Counted from the stretch's first letter, positions 10,177 through 20,684 are shown. The stretch: 55,659 nucleotides of DNA from Companilactobacillus kedongensis (GCF_003946625.1 NZ_RHOR01000015.1:1-55659), one strand, 5' to 3'. The notes: generated from the sequence alone by a model not told the origin. A program made the numbers and translations.

Positions 10177-10911
10177 TTACGCTTCTTTAAATTCATTGAT
10201 TACTTTCAACTTATCATTAGCTCTCATAAAAGTTTCTCCGATCAACACTTCATTTACATTGGCTTTCTTTAAGAGTTTGATATCTTCAACTGATTTAATA
10301 CCACTTTCAGCAATAAAAGGAATTTGTTTAGGAACCAGATTTCTTAATTTCAAACTGTTATTAAGATCAACTGTGAAATCCTTTAAATTACGATTATTAA
10401 CTCCAATAATCTTAGCTCCCGCATTAAGTGCAACATCTAATTCATCTTTTGAATGTACTTCTACAATTGCCGCCAAATCTAATTCATCAGCTAATTGTTG
10501 AAATTTTTTTAATTGCTTAGGTGTCAAAATTGCCGTTATCAACAGGATAATATTTGCTCTGGCAAATTTTGCTTGATAGATCATATATGGATCGACCACA
10601 AAATCTTTTCTAAGGATCGGCACATCTACTTCTTTTTTAATATCCGTCAAATATTTTAATTGACCTTGAAAATATTTTGGCTCAGTTAAAACTGAAATCG
10701 CATCCACGCCAGCCTGTTGATATTCTTTGGCTATTTTTAGATACGGAAAATTATCCACAATTATTTCTTTTGAAGGCGAGGCCTTTTTTACTTCACCGAT
10801 AAATCCCATATCTGGACTTAAGAATCTTGCTATAACATTTTCAACATTATGACCTGATTTCTCATTTTTGATTCTTTCTTTTGTCGTTGCCACCAAGTCA
10901 TCTAATATCAT
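10177..10911 (-). CDS. trpC: Indole-3-glycerol phosphate synthase
   Basis: 244 residues, a TIM barrel enzyme that closes the indole ring. Catalytic Lys and Glu motifs are visible as EVKKASPSKE, ILRKDFVVDPYMIYQA and IVEVHSKDEL, with GVNNRNLKDF and AESGIKSVED after them. It overlaps trpD by four bases (ATGA), consistent with coupled translation. Confidence 0.95.
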   Translation of the reverse strand: MILDDLVATTKERIKNEKSGHNVENVIARFLSPDMGFIGEVKKASPSKEIIVDNFPYLKIAKEYQQAGVDAISVLTEPKYFQGQLKYLTDIKKEVDVPILRKDFVVDPYMIYQAKFARANIILLITAILTPKQLKKFQQLADELDLAAIVEVHSKDELDVALNAGAKIIGVNNRNLKDFTVDLNNSLKLRNLVPKQIPFIAESGIKSVEDIKLLKKANVNEVLIGETFMRANDKLKVINEFKEA

Positions 10912-11936
10912 GCGACTAATCCAACCTTAGTCAGATCAATGAATTTTTCTAATTGATGCATTGCAGCACCGGAGTCGATAGCTTGTGTTGCCATCTTGAT
11001 ACCATCGGCGATCGTGATTTCAGGTTTAGCTGTATGAATTGCTACGCCAGCATTTAAAAGTACTACATCCCTATGTGCATCATATTTTCCATTTAAAACA
11101 TCACGTGTTATTTGAGCATTTTCACTTGGAGTTCCGCCAATAATATCTAACTTGTCACATCTATTGATACCAAATTCCTCAGGTGTTATTTCATATTTTA
11201 TCAATTTCCCATTAGTTATCTCTGCAACCGTTGTAGGAGCTGATGCAGATACCTCATCAAATCCATCTTGTCCATGGATGACGACTGCGTTTTCTACCCC
11301 TAATTGATCTAAAACCTTGACCATTGGTTCTACTAATTCTTCATCATAAACGCCTAACATTTGATATGTTGCATGTGCTGGATTTGCCAAAGGTCCCAAC
11401 ACATTAAACAAAGTTCTGATACCTAACTCTTTTCTAACCGGAGCAACATATTTCATTGCCTTGTGATATTCCTGTGCAAACAAGAAACAGATACCAATTT
11501 GTTTGAGAATCGTTTCACTTTGGATTGGATCAATATTAATTTGAACACCTAAAGCTTCTAATACATCAGCCGCCCCACTCTTAGAACTAGCTGCTCTATT
11601 GCCGTGCTTTGCTACTGGAATACCAGTGGCAGATACGACAAGTGCTGAAGTAGTTGAAATGTTAAATGAATTAGAATGATCACCACCAGTTCCAACAATT
11701 TCCAGAACTGGTTCATCGACTTTGAATCCCAACGCATGTTTTCTCATGGCATCTGCAGCGCCGGCTATTTCTTCAACCGTCTCCTTACGGACAGATAATG
11801 CTGTTAGAAAACTTGAGATTTGAACGTTACTTGTTTTTCCACTCATAATTTCATCGATAACTCGATTTGTTTCTTTAAAAGTTAAATCTTGACCTTCAAC
11901 CAATTTTTTAATAGCACTTTCAATTTTTGTTTGCAT
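10908..11936 (-). CDS. trpD: Anthranilate phosphoribosyltransferase
   Basis: 342 residues. It transfers phosphoribose from PRPP to anthranilate. The PRPP loop GTGGDHSNSFNIST and the AKHGNRAASSKSGAADVLEALG segment are clear. It is the first structural gene of the operon, with TTGGAGG before its ATG, and no trpE or trpG lies before it. The operon in this window thus begins at the step that uses anthranilate. Confidence 0.96.
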   Translation of the reverse strand: MQTKIESAIKKLVEGQDLTFKETNRVIDEIMSGKTSNVQISSFLTALSVRKETVEEIAGAADAMRKHALGFKVDEPVLEIVGTGGDHSNSFNISTTSALVVSATGIPVAKHGNRAASSKSGAADVLEALGVQINIDPIQSETILKQIGICFLFAQEYHKAMKYVAPVRKELGIRTLFNVLGPLANPAHATYQMLGVYDEELVEPMVKVLDQLGVENAVVIHGQDGFDEVSASAPTTVAEITNGKLIKYEITPEEFGINRCDKLDIIGGTPSENAQITRDVLNGKYDAHRDVVLLNAGVAIHTAKPEITIADGIKMATQAIDSGAAMHQLEKFIDLTKVGLVA

Positions 11937-11977
11937 GATGATTCCTCCAATTTAATTTTTTATGCTAAATCAAATTG

Positions 11978-12010
11978 TTAAGACCATCGTTTTCCGGGAT
12001 TTTGTATCAT
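11978..12010 (-). CDS. Putative 10-codon leader peptide with one Trp codon
   Basis: Between the T-box terminator and trpD there is a very short frame reading MIQNPGKRWS followed by TAA. It has an excellent ribosome binding site (AAAAGGAG, seven bases before the ATG). The single Trp codon is the ninth. It may be a translated leader adding a second layer of tryptophan sensing, a remnant of a lost first gene, or chance. No hairpin that would clearly pair with it was recognised. Function unproven. Confidence 0.4.
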   Translation of the reverse strand: MIQNPGKRWS

Positions 12011-12035
12011 TTAAGTTCTCCTTTTAAAAATAGAT

Positions 12036-12386
12036 ACAAAAAAATCCGCCCATAAACTTGATTAGAAGTTTAAGGACGGATATATATACCGCGGTGCCAC
12101 CTTATTTTAATAGACTAGTAGCGTATGCAAAATACAACAACACTACTATCCATTACTCTTAGCGAAGGGCTATCACCCTCCCGACAACTTACGTATGCCT
12201 AACGTTTCTTTGTACTAATTTGATATTAAAATTAAAGTTATTTTAATAACCAGATATTCGAAAGAACCCTCGATGGTCCATTTAACTATCTGCGTTTGGC
12301 TACACTCTCAGCAACGGTAACTCTCTGTGCATGCACAATAGTCTTGATCTCCATCTCATCGGTTTATGGACGAATTTGTTTTGTTG
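12036..12386 (-). promoter_or_regulatory. T-box riboswitch for the trp operon (specifier UGG, Trp)
   Basis: On the minus strand the antiterminator core AGGTGGCACCGCGG is at 12089-12102. The terminator (ATCCGCC..AAACTT paired with AAGTTTAAGGACGGAT, then seven T) is at 12037-12081. The probable specifier TGG followed by ACC is at 12278-12280. The leader is long, about 350 bases. It should let transcription into trpDCFBA only when tRNA-Trp is uncharged. Confidence 0.92.
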
Positions 12387-12392
12387 TTATAG

Positions 12393-12421
12393 AGATTAAG
12401 ACTATTGCTAGTGTTTGTCAA
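12393..12421 (-). promoter_or_regulatory. Promoter of the trp operon
   Basis: -35 TTGACA (12416-12421), 17-bp spacer and -10 TAATCT (12393-12398) on the minus strand, just upstream of the T-box. A perfect AT-only inverted repeat (CATAAAATTA and complement, 12422-12450) abuts the -35 and may be the weak end of the helicase transcript. Confidence 0.8.
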
Positions 12422-12480
12422 CATAAAATTAGATTTTTTTAATTTTATGTGACTAAAAGTAATGTTTTAAGGCCATGCGA

Positions 12481-13827
12481 TTATTTGTGATCATTACGTC
12501 TCTTATCGCGTTGTTTACGCATTTCTTGACGATTCTTGATCTTTCTTTGTTGACGTTTTTCAGTAGAAATTGCTTGTCTGATCTTTTTCTTATAACCAGG
12601 CTTTCTCTTGGTCTTTTGTTTCTTAACAAAACCAACCAATTTTGGATCAAGCTTTTCTTGACTAGCGTGACGCTCTTCACGACGATCACGTTCATAGCCA
12701 TCAACGATTTCATTGTTCTTCAATTCCTTAGGCTTGAATTTGATACCTAAGTGCTCGATCTCGCCAACTTTGTTTTCTTCACCGGGAGCGTAAAGTGTGA
12801 TAGCAGTTCCAGACATCTTGTTACGTCCAGTTCTACCAACACGGTGAATAAAGAATTCCAAGTCATCAGGGATTTCAGCGTTAATAACGTGTGAAACACC
12901 ATTGATATCAATACCACGAGCAGCTAGATCAGTTGCTACAACGAATTGATATTCCATATTTTCGACTTGTTTCATAACTCGTTTTCTCTCACGAGGAGTC
13001 AATCCACCATGAATACGAGCAACTTTAAGTCCCTTATTCTTTAAATATTCATAAATCTCATCAACAGACTTTTTGGTATTAGCAAAGATCAATGCCATAT
13101 ATGGTGATCCTAAAGTCATTAGTTGATAGATCAACTCTTTCTTATCGCGACCATGTGTGAACATCAACCAATTATCAACATTTCTAGCAATAACTGATGA
13201 GTTCTTTAATTCAACACGCTTAGGACCCTTCATGTACTTCTTTAAGAATGGCTCTAGTTTCTGTGGGATAGTAGCTGAGAAGACCATCATTTCATGTCTC
13301 TCTGGCATCTTAGCAGCGATACGATCGATATCATTTAAGAATCCCATATCTAAAGTCATATCAGCTTCATCGACAACAAAACGTTCCACATTTTCAACAT
13401 GCAAGTCGTTTTCGCGGATCAGATCCCAGAGTCTACCTGGTGTTCCGATTGCAATTTGTGGTTGATGAGCATTTAATTTTCTCTTTTGACGTTCACGATC
13501 AGCGCCACCAACGAAAATAAAAGCATTATATTCTTCAGGATAGTTTTTAAGAATATTCTGTGTATCTTCATATATTTGATAAGCCAACTCACGACTAGGT
13601 GTCGCGATCAAAGCTTGCACAGTCTGATTCTTAGTTATGGCATTCAAAATTGGCAACAAGAAAGCATGGGTCTTACCAGACCCTGTTTCTGATTGCACAA
13701 TAATGTCCTTCTTCTTATTCACTAATGAGATAACTGCCTCTTGAACTGGTGTTGGCTCATCAAAATGAATTTCTTTCAATGACTTATTGATCGCGTCATT
13801 AAAGTTGTACTGTGAAAATTTTGTCAT
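12481..13827 (-). CDS. cshB: DEAD-box RNA helicase (CshB-like)
   Basis: 448 residues. Motifs in order: Q-motif region near PTPVQEA, motif I SETGSGKT, motif II VDEADMTLD (DEAD), motif III FSATIP, and motif VI HRVGRTGR, then a very basic Lys/Arg-rich tail of about 80 residues that likely binds RNA. The length and tail fit CshB, implicated in RNA decay and cold growth in Bacillus; other DEAD-box subfamilies are possible. The start directly abuts the nrnA stop with no gap. Confidence 0.85.
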   Translation of the reverse strand: MTKFSQYNFNDAINKSLKEIHFDEPTPVQEAVISLVNKKKDIIVQSETGSGKTHAFLLPILNAITKNQTVQALIATPSRELAYQIYEDTQNILKNYPEEYNAFIFVGGADRERQKRKLNAHQPQIAIGTPGRLWDLIRENDLHVENVERFVVDEADMTLDMGFLNDIDRIAAKMPERHEMMVFSATIPQKLEPFLKKYMKGPKRVELKNSSVIARNVDNWLMFTHGRDKKELIYQLMTLGSPYMALIFANTKKSVDEIYEYLKNKGLKVARIHGGLTPRERKRVMKQVENMEYQFVVATDLAARGIDINGVSHVINAEIPDDLEFFIHRVGRTGRNKMSGTAITLYAPGEENKVGEIEHLGIKFKPKELKNNEIVDGYERDRREERHASQEKLDPKLVGFVKKQKTKRKPGYKKKIRQAISTEKRQQRKIKNRQEMRKQRDKRRNDHK

Positions 13828-14781
13828 TTATTCACCCTTTTTAAAATCGGTTACGATTTTAATTAATTTCTTATACATTTGGTCTACTTCTTCTAAATCC
13901 TTAGCATTAGCACCACTAGCTAAAGGATGTCCACCGCCATCATGTTCCTTAGCTAATTCATTGATAACTGGTCCCTTAGAACGTAGATGAATCCTATAAG
14001 TATCATCATGCTTTTGAACAGCTTCTAGCCAAGCAAAGACTTCGCCTAAACGACCAGGTGTTGATACTACTGAGTTGGCTTGCTCTTGATTGATCCCCAA
14101 TTTGTTCATCAGGTCATCATCAATAACAGCCATGGCAGCACCAGACTCATCGATCTTCAAACGATCAAATAATTCACCTTGAAGTTTAGCTTGTTGCAAA
14201 GTAATTTCATTCATTTTTTGGTTGATACCAGGAGCATCAATGCCCAATGAGAGGAATCTACCAGCAACACACATAGTATGTTCAGTTGTAGCCGGATACA
14301 TAAAACGACCTGTATCACCGACAATACCTGCATATAGATAGTAGGCTGCTTCTTTAGTCAAAGTCAAATCACTGCTTGATGCAATAAGATCAGCAATGAT
14401 TTCTGAACTAGAACTAGCATCAGTATTCACATATAGTTGATCACCATATGCTTCATCATTTGGATGATGGTCGATCTTGATCAAGAAGTCTCCTTGATCG
14501 TAACGATTATCATCAACTCTTGGTGTATTAGCTGTATCAGTCGTAATGACTAAAGCACCCTTGAAATCATCATTTTTTACATGGTCCATTGTGGACAACC
14601 ATTTTAAACCTTCGGCATTTTGTCCACCGATCAAAATAGTTTTTTCTGGAAAGGCTGCTTGTAAAGTCAATGCCAATCCCTTTTGAGACCCCAAAGCATC
14701 TGGATCTGGATTTTGATGACGTAGAATGATAATTCTATCATACTTTTTAATTGTTTCAATTATATCTGCAAACTTATTCAT
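13828..14781 (-). CDS. nrnA: DHH family nanoRNase/pAp phosphatase NrnA
   Basis: 317 residues with the DHH phosphoesterase order: HQNPDPDALGS (residues 22-32), DTANTPRVD, IDHHP, and the C-terminal DHHA1 motif GGGHPLASGA. NrnA removes short oligoribonucleotides and dephosphorylates pAp. Its ATG overlaps the dinB stop by eight bases and GGAGG precedes it. Its place before a DEAD-box helicase suggests an RNA turnover unit. Confidence 0.92.
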   Translation of the reverse strand: MNKFADIIETIKKYDRIIILRHQNPDPDALGSQKGLALTLQAAFPEKTILIGGQNAEGLKWLSTMDHVKNDDFKGALVITTDTANTPRVDDNRYDQGDFLIKIDHHPNDEAYGDQLYVNTDASSSSEIIADLIASSSDLTLTKEAAYYLYAGIVGDTGRFMYPATTEHTMCVAGRFLSLGIDAPGINQKMNEITLQQAKLQGELFDRLKIDESGAAMAVIDDDLMNKLGINQEQANSVVSTPGRLGEVFAWLEAVQKHDDTYRIHLRSKGPVINELAKEHDGGGHPLASGANAKDLEEVDQMYKKLIKIVTDFKKGE

Positions 14782-15916
14782 TAGTGCCTCCGTCTAAAAA
14801 TAGCTTTAATGAAACTTCCTGATAAGATAATGGATCAAGATTAGTCACGGTTATTCCCAATAACCGAATCTTTTGATCACTTACTTTTAATTTATCATAG
14901 ATTCCCTTAGCGACTCGATAAATTTCATCTGAATCTTGAACATAATCTTGAAAACTCATGCGTTTGGTGATGGTTTCAAAATCAGAATTTCGTAATTTTA
15001 AAACAACCGTCTTCCCATGTTGTCGCTGTTTCTTCAGATCCTTACTAACCAAATTGGCTAAAAAGTGTAATTCTTGCTCAACTTGCTGATCTAAAACCAG
15101 ATTCATACCATAGGTACGCTCTCGACCTATCGACTTTCTTAACCGATGATTGTTGACCTTTGAATCGTCAATTCCATGAACTCTGCGAAACATCACATAC
15201 CCTAGTTTACCAAATGTTTGTAAAAAAACATCTTGATCAAGGTTTTGCAGATCCTCACCAGTATAAATATCCATGTCATGTAATTTCTTTTGCATAGCTT
15301 TACCAATACCATTAAATTTTTCGATTGGGATCGGCTTCAAGAAATCCTCCGCATACTCGCCTAAAACAATTGTTCGACCAAATGGCTTTCGATAATCTGA
15401 TGCCATCTTGGCTAGAAATTTATTATACGATATTCCAACTGAACACGTTAACTTAGTTTCCTTGATGATCCGCTGTTGAATGTAATTGGCCACCTTGACC
15501 GTGTTAGGTTCATCCAATTTGTTATTAGTCACATCAAGATAAGCTTCATCGAGGGCTACCGACTGATATACATCAGTTACATCAGCAAAAATACTGTGTA
15601 TATAATCAGAAGTCTTACGGTACAATTCAAAATTTGGCGGTGCAATAACTAGTTTATCACGTGGGATAAGTTCCAGTGCTTGTTGGGCCGGCATGGCTGA
15701 ATGAACACCATACTTTCTAGCATTATAATTAGCCGTTGTCACTACACCATGATGATGATTTTTTCTAGGATCAGGAGCTACGATCAGGCATTTTCTCTTA
15801 TAATATGGGTGTTCTCGTTCTTCCACAGACGCAAAAAAAGCATCCATATCAACATGGATGATTTTTCGGTTTTCTTCAATTCTAATTGGTATTTTTAAAA
15901 ATTCGATTGCAAACAC
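14774..15916 (-). CDS. dinB: DNA polymerase IV (Y family)
   Basis: Error-prone translesion polymerase. Visible motifs: DMDAFFASVE (first catalytic Asp), SVALDEAYLDVT (catalytic Asp-Glu pair), SVGISYNKFLAKMASD, and the helix-hairpin-helix GIGKAMQKKL. The start is unclear: GTG at 15916 gives an N-terminus of normal length five bases after zwf, whereas the first ATG at 15946 would add ten residues encoded in the zwf tail. Neither has a strong ribosome binding site. About 380 residues with the GTG start. Confidence 0.9.
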   Translation of the reverse strand: MFAIEFLKIPIRIEENRKIIHVDMDAFFASVEEREHPYYKRKCLIVAPDPRKNHHHGVVTTANYNARKYGVHSAMPAQQALELIPRDKLVIAPPNFELYRKTSDYIHSIFADVTDVYQSVALDEAYLDVTNNKLDEPNTVKVANYIQQRIIKETKLTCSVGISYNKFLAKMASDYRKPFGRTIVLGEYAEDFLKPIPIEKFNGIGKAMQKKLHDMDIYTGEDLQNLDQDVFLQTFGKLGYVMFRRVHGIDDSKVNNHRLRKSIGRERTYGMNLVLDQQVEQELHFLANLVSKDLKKQRQHGKTVVLKLRNSDFETITKRMSFQDYVQDSDEIYRVAKGIYDKLKVSDQKIRLLGITVTNLDPLSYQEVSLKLFLDGGTNE

Positions 15917-15920
15917 CGCC

Positions 15921-17357
15921 TTAATTCCAGATCCAAGAATTACCATCTTTCTCTAAGAGTGTGTCGGCTGTATCTGGACCCATTGTGTCACTCAAATAAT
16001 TAGGGAATTGTGGATCTTCAGCATCCCATTGTTCTCTAATAACATCAATATATTTCCAAGTACTCTTCAATTCTTCCCACAGTGTAAAGTTAGCTTTATC
16101 ACCGGCAAGAATGTCGATAAACAAGCTTTCATAGGCTTCACGTGCACCCTTAAAGATATCTGGATCTTCAGGGTATTTGATCAAATCTTGTTTAACTTCT
16201 CGATAGTCAATACCGTTGATCAAAATACTACTGCCGTCTTCTGGTTCGATAAACAAAGTCACAATAGTATTTGGTCTGATACCAAACGCTTCCACCTTTT
16301 CATTGAAAACAATATCGATTCTTGAAGACTTCTTAGGCATTCTCTTACCAGAACGTACGTAGAAAGGAACATCCGCCCAGCGTTCATTATTAAATTCGAT
16401 CTTACCTGCTACAAAAGTTTCAATATTTGAATCTTCTTCAACCTTATCTTCTTTTCTATAAGGATTGAGTTTGCCTATTTTATCAGTGTCATATTGACCA
16501 CGGACAAATTTTTTAGAAACTTGTTCAGGTGTAAGATCCTTCAAATTAGCAAATAGTCCACCTTTGATTTCATGGATCGATTCAGCATTCATCACTTCAG
16601 GTTCATCCATTGCAACGACACCGAGGATCTGCATAATATGATTTTGAACCATATCACGTAAAGCTCCAGCAGTTTCATAGTATCCACCGCGGTCCTCAAC
16701 ACCAAGTGACTCACCTAAAGTAACCTGAACATTTGAAACATACTTATTATTTAAGATCTCATCGAATTTAGGATTATTTTGACGAAGATTAGGAATCTCT
16801 TTTACCATCTTCTTGCCTAAATAATGATCGATACGATAAATTTCTTTTTCAGTGAATGCCTTTGATAAAGCATCATTCAAGTCACAGGCACTCTTCAGAT
16901 CTCTCCCGAAAGGTTTCTCGATAACTAAACGATTATATCCGTCAGTCTTTAGATCTTCTGACTTGATATGAGCCGCAACTGTACCAAAGAATCTTGGAGC
17001 AATCGCCATGTAATAAACTCGATTACGACCAGTCTCAAAACGATCATCTAATTTACTTGCCAATTGTTTCAAAGCAATATAATGGTCAGAATCGTTCACA
17101 TCATGTGATTGATAGAAGAAATGCATGGCAAAGTTTTCCATCATTCTCTTATCATCATCAAAATCCTCAAGTGAAGTTACCACTGTTTGACGGAAATATT
17201 CATTACTCCATGGACGTCGAGCTGTACCAATTACTGCAAAGTGATCTTTCAACATCCCAGCTTTAAATAAACGGTACAAGGCTGGATATAACTTACGATG
17301 TGCCAAATCACCGGAACCACCAAAAATTATAAAAACTGCCGACTTTTCTGTAGCCAT
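15921..17357 (-). CDS. zwf: Glucose-6-phosphate 1-dehydrogenase
   Basis: 478 residues. First enzyme of the oxidative pentose phosphate and phosphoketolase routes, making NADPH. The nucleotide-binding GGSGDLAHRKLYPALY lies at the N-terminus and the active-site signature RIDHYLGK near residue 175. GGAG upstream of the ATG supports the start. dinB follows closely, so the two may share a transcript. Confidence 0.97.
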   Translation of the reverse strand: MATEKSAVFIIFGGSGDLAHRKLYPALYRLFKAGMLKDHFAVIGTARRPWSNEYFRQTVVTSLEDFDDDKRMMENFAMHFFYQSHDVNDSDHYIALKQLASKLDDRFETGRNRVYYMAIAPRFFGTVAAHIKSEDLKTDGYNRLVIEKPFGRDLKSACDLNDALSKAFTEKEIYRIDHYLGKKMVKEIPNLRQNNPKFDEILNNKYVSNVQVTLGESLGVEDRGGYYETAGALRDMVQNHIMQILGVVAMDEPEVMNAESIHEIKGGLFANLKDLTPEQVSKKFVRGQYDTDKIGKLNPYRKEDKVEEDSNIETFVAGKIEFNNERWADVPFYVRSGKRMPKKSSRIDIVFNEKVEAFGIRPNTIVTLFIEPEDGSSILINGIDYREVKQDLIKYPEDPDIFKGAREAYESLFIDILAGDKANFTLWEELKSTWKYIDVIREQWDAEDPQFPNYLSDTMGPDTADTLLEKDGNSWIWN

Positions 17358-17510
17358 TCTCCAAACTCCCTTTGATAAATCATCTAATTTCCATTAATAA
17401 AACGTATAATTCTATTTTACACTACCCGTTTAGAAACATCTTTAATATCGTCTCTCTAATACAAATAATATTTTAAACCTTAGACCACACTATAAGGCAA
17501 GCAATAAGCT

Positions 17511-17541
17511 AAAAAAAAGATTGAAACATAAGTTTCAATCT
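17511..17541 (-). terminator. Terminator after yajC
   Basis: Stem AGATTGAAAC with its complement (17518-17541) followed by eight T on the minus strand. It ends the yajC transcript. Confidence 0.85.
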
Positions 17542-17547
17542 AAAAAG

Positions 17548-17997
17548 TTATTTATCTTCTTTTGTTTCGTCAGACTTAGCATCATCTTTAGCTTCTTTAG
17601 GAGCAGCTTCTGTAGATGTTTCTTCTGGCTTTGTTTCAGCTTCTGGTTTTTCTTCTGTCTTAGCTGGTTCAGCTTTTTCAGCTGGCTTTGCTTCAACAGT
17701 CTTGTCAGCAGGAGTTGATTTACGGATAAAGTTCATATCGAATGTTAAATAGATACCATCACAATCAACAACGACTTCTTTAGCATCGTGATCGATTGAA
17801 TGAATTTTACCTTTGATACCACCGAGTGTAACGACGTTGTCGCCATCACTCATAGCTTTAAGCATTTCTTGACGCTTTTGTTGTTGCTTCTTTTGAGGAC
17901 GAACTGACATAAAGTACATTACCACAACCATAAGAATGATGATGATAAAGAAACTATATGATGATAATCCACCAGCTGCAGCGCCCAATGTTAACAT
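17548..17997 (-). CDS. yajC: YajC, SecDF-associated preprotein translocase subunit
   Basis: About 149 residues. One N-terminal membrane span (FFIIIILMVVVMYFMSVRPQ) followed by the conserved RPQKKQQQKRQEML basic stretch and the GGIKGKIHSID fold. The C-terminal third is a long, low-complexity tail rich in Glu, Lys, Ala and Pro that is not part of the core family. The ATG at 17997 is preferred, with AGGTGG 11 bases upstream; a GTG at 18012 is the alternative. It follows tgt, the common bacterial neighbour. Confidence 0.92.
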   Translation of the reverse strand: MLTLGAAAGGLSSYSFFIIIILMVVVMYFMSVRPQKKQQQKRQEMLKAMSDGDNVVTLGGIKGKIHSIDHDAKEVVVDCDGIYLTFDMNFIRKSTPADKTVEAKPAEKAEPAKTEEKPEAETKPEETSTEAAPKEAKDDAKSDETKEDK

Positions 17998-18033
17998 ATT
18001 CAAATTTTCCACCTCTTAATAATTTATATCCTT

Positions 18034-18039
18034 ATTATA
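18034..18039 (-). promoter_or_regulatory. Perfect -10 box upstream of yajC
   Basis: TATAAT on the minus strand, 37 bp before the chosen yajC start. No good -35 box is seen 16-18 bp upstream, so the promoter is tentative. Confidence 0.4.
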
Positions 18040-18062
18040 GAATAACAAAGATTGACACACCT

Positions 18063-18084
18063 AGCCACTCCGTGGCTTTTTTTT
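18063..18084 (+). terminator. Small plus-strand terminator-like hairpin between tgt and yajC
   Basis: AGCCAC, loop TCC, GTGGCT, then seven or more T on the plus strand. No plus-strand gene ends here, so it may block antisense transcription or simply be a hairpin in the tgt-yajC gap. Confidence 0.4.
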
Positions 18085-18096
18085 ATTAAAAAAATA

Positions 18097-19257
<1,161 letters not shown>

Positions 19258-19305
19258 TTAGTTTTTATCTTGATAGTAACAAATTCAAAAAGCCTTTTGT
19301 TTGTG

Positions 19306-19331
19306 TTTCTAAAACGAGCAAAGCAAGCAAG
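19306..19331. repeat. Fragment of the 110-bp rod repeat (family I)
   Basis: The stretch TTTCTAAAACGAGCAAAG matches the left edge of copy B at 19518-19535 almost exactly and then diverges. It is probably a decayed fourth copy. Confidence 0.5.
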
Positions 19332-19401
19332 TTTTTTATGTTTATACGGATAAAATTTGATTTTTTTATCATGTAGTAACAATTGTTTGTGCTTTTAAAA
19401 C

Positions 19402-19512
19402 GAGTTGTGAGGAGGCAAACCTCTGCGCTTACTACAGATAAGGTGTATGTCGCTTTGCGACGCCCACCTTATCCTAGGTAATGCTCAAGGTCTGAACGCC
19501 TCCTCACAACTC
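19402..19512. repeat. Structured palindromic repeat, family I copy A
   Basis: A 15-bp perfect terminal inverted repeat (GAGTTGTGAGGAGGC and complement) encloses further paired segments. GATAAGGTG pairs with CACCTTATC, and a GTCGC-TTT-GCGAC tip closes the rod. The inner motif TATCCTAGGTAATGCTC is shared with copy B. It lies between tgt and queA; transcripts from queA would carry it. Confidence 0.8.
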
Positions 19513-19526
19513 TCTCTTTCTAAAAC

Positions 19527-19635
19527 GAGCAAAGTAAGCCAACTCCCTGTGCTTACTACGGATAAGATGTGTGTCGCTTTGCGACGCCCACCTTATCCTA
19601 GGTAATGCTCGGGAGCTAACCGGCTTGTTTTGCTC
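19527..19635. repeat. Structured palindromic repeat, family I copy B
   Basis: Same layout as copy A. The inner half is almost identical, but the outer stem has different bases (GAGCAAAGTAAGCC against GGCTTGTTTTGCTC) that still pair through two G-U pairs. The next stem, CTCCC with GGGAG, is also a compensated change. It begins directly after the queA stop codon (TAG, 19637-19639) in the direction of transcription. Confidence 0.8.
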
Positions 19636-19636
19636 T

Positions 19637-20671
19637 CTACTTAATAAACATGGCGTCTCCAAAGCTAAAGAATCGATACTTCTCTTCAATGGCATGTTCA
19701 TAAGCATTTAAAATGTTCTCACGGCCAGTAAAGGCTGCCACTAACATAACTAAGGTTGATTTTGGTAGATGGAAGTTTGTGATGAATTCATCGACTACTT
19801 TCCATTCATAACCAGGTTTGATAAAGATATCTGTCCAACCGCTATCTGGTTTGATCTCACCATTAAATTTTGTTCCGATTGTTTCTAGCGTACGGATCGA
19901 TGTTGTTCCGGTTGCGACGATCTTACCACCATTTTTACGTACTTCATTTAACGTATTAGCTGAATCTTCATCTAAACGATAAAACTCTGAATGCATTACG
20001 TGCTTGCTGATGTCTGATTCTGTTACTGGTCTAAATGTTCCTAGTCCAACGTGCAATGTTAGGTAAACCAACTTAACACCTTTTTCTTGAACTTTTTCTA
20101 GTAAGTCTTTTGTCCAGTGCAAACCAGCTGTTGGTGCAGCTGCGGAACCATTTTCTTTGGCATAAACGGTTTGGTAACGATCAGGATCGTCTAGCTTTTC
20201 TTTGATATATGGAGGTAATGGCATCTCACCTAATTTTTCTAAGATCTCTAAGAAAATCCCATCATAGTTGAATTCAATGATCTTGCCACCATGTTCTAAT
20301 TCTTCCAATACGGTAGCTTCTAGTTGACCATCACCGAATTGAACTTTTTTACCGACTTTGGCACGTCGAGCAGGTTTCATCAAAACTTCCCACTTGTCTC
20401 CTTCAATATTATTCAACAATAATACTTCTTCATGTCCATCAGTATCTTCTTTAGTTCCATAGAGTCTAGCTGGCAAAACACGTGAGTTGTTCATAACCAA
20501 GGCATCGCCGGGGTTTAAATAATCCAAAATATCGTAAAAGTGTTTATCGTCATACTTACCTGTTTCATGATCCAAAACTAGCAAGCGTGAGTGGTCACGA
20601 TCTTTAATGGGAGTTTGGGCAATTAGTTCTTCTGGCAAATTATAATCAAAATCTTCAGTTGTTAGTGTCAT
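19637..20671 (-). CDS. queA: S-adenosylmethionine:tRNA ribosyltransferase-isomerase
   Basis: 344 residues. It converts preQ1 on tRNA to epoxyqueuosine using the ribosyl group of SAM. It starts with [15 protein letters not shown] and contains GLHWTKDLL and [11 protein letters not shown], all typical of QueA. AAGGAG precedes the ATG. It is 13 bp after ruvB and is followed immediately by repeat copy B, whose shared edge sequence includes its TAG stop codon. Confidence 0.96.
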   Translation of the reverse strand: MTLTTEDFDYNLPEELIAQTPIKDRDHSRLLVLDHETGKYDDKHFYDILDYLNPGDALVMNNSRVLPARLYGTKEDTDGHEEVLLLNNIEGDKWEVLMKPARRAKVGKKVQFGDGQLEATVLEELEHGGKIIEFNYDGIFLEILEKLGEMPLPPYIKEKLDDPDRYQTVYAKENGSAAAPTAGLHWTKDLLEKVQEKGVKLVYLTLHVGLGTFRPVTESDISKHVMHSEFYRLDEDSANTLNEVRKNGGKIVATGTTSIRTLETIGTKFNGEIKPDSGWTDIFIKPGYEWKVVDEFITNFHLPKSTLVMLVAAFTGRENILNAYEHAIEEKYRFFSFGDAMFIK

Positions 20672-20684
20672 TTCTTACTTCTCC

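Noticed and set aside
19504-19707. 67-codon minus-strand frame across repeat B and the end of queA
   Set aside because: It overlaps the real queA frame and the palindrome, with no ribosome binding site or recognisable protein.
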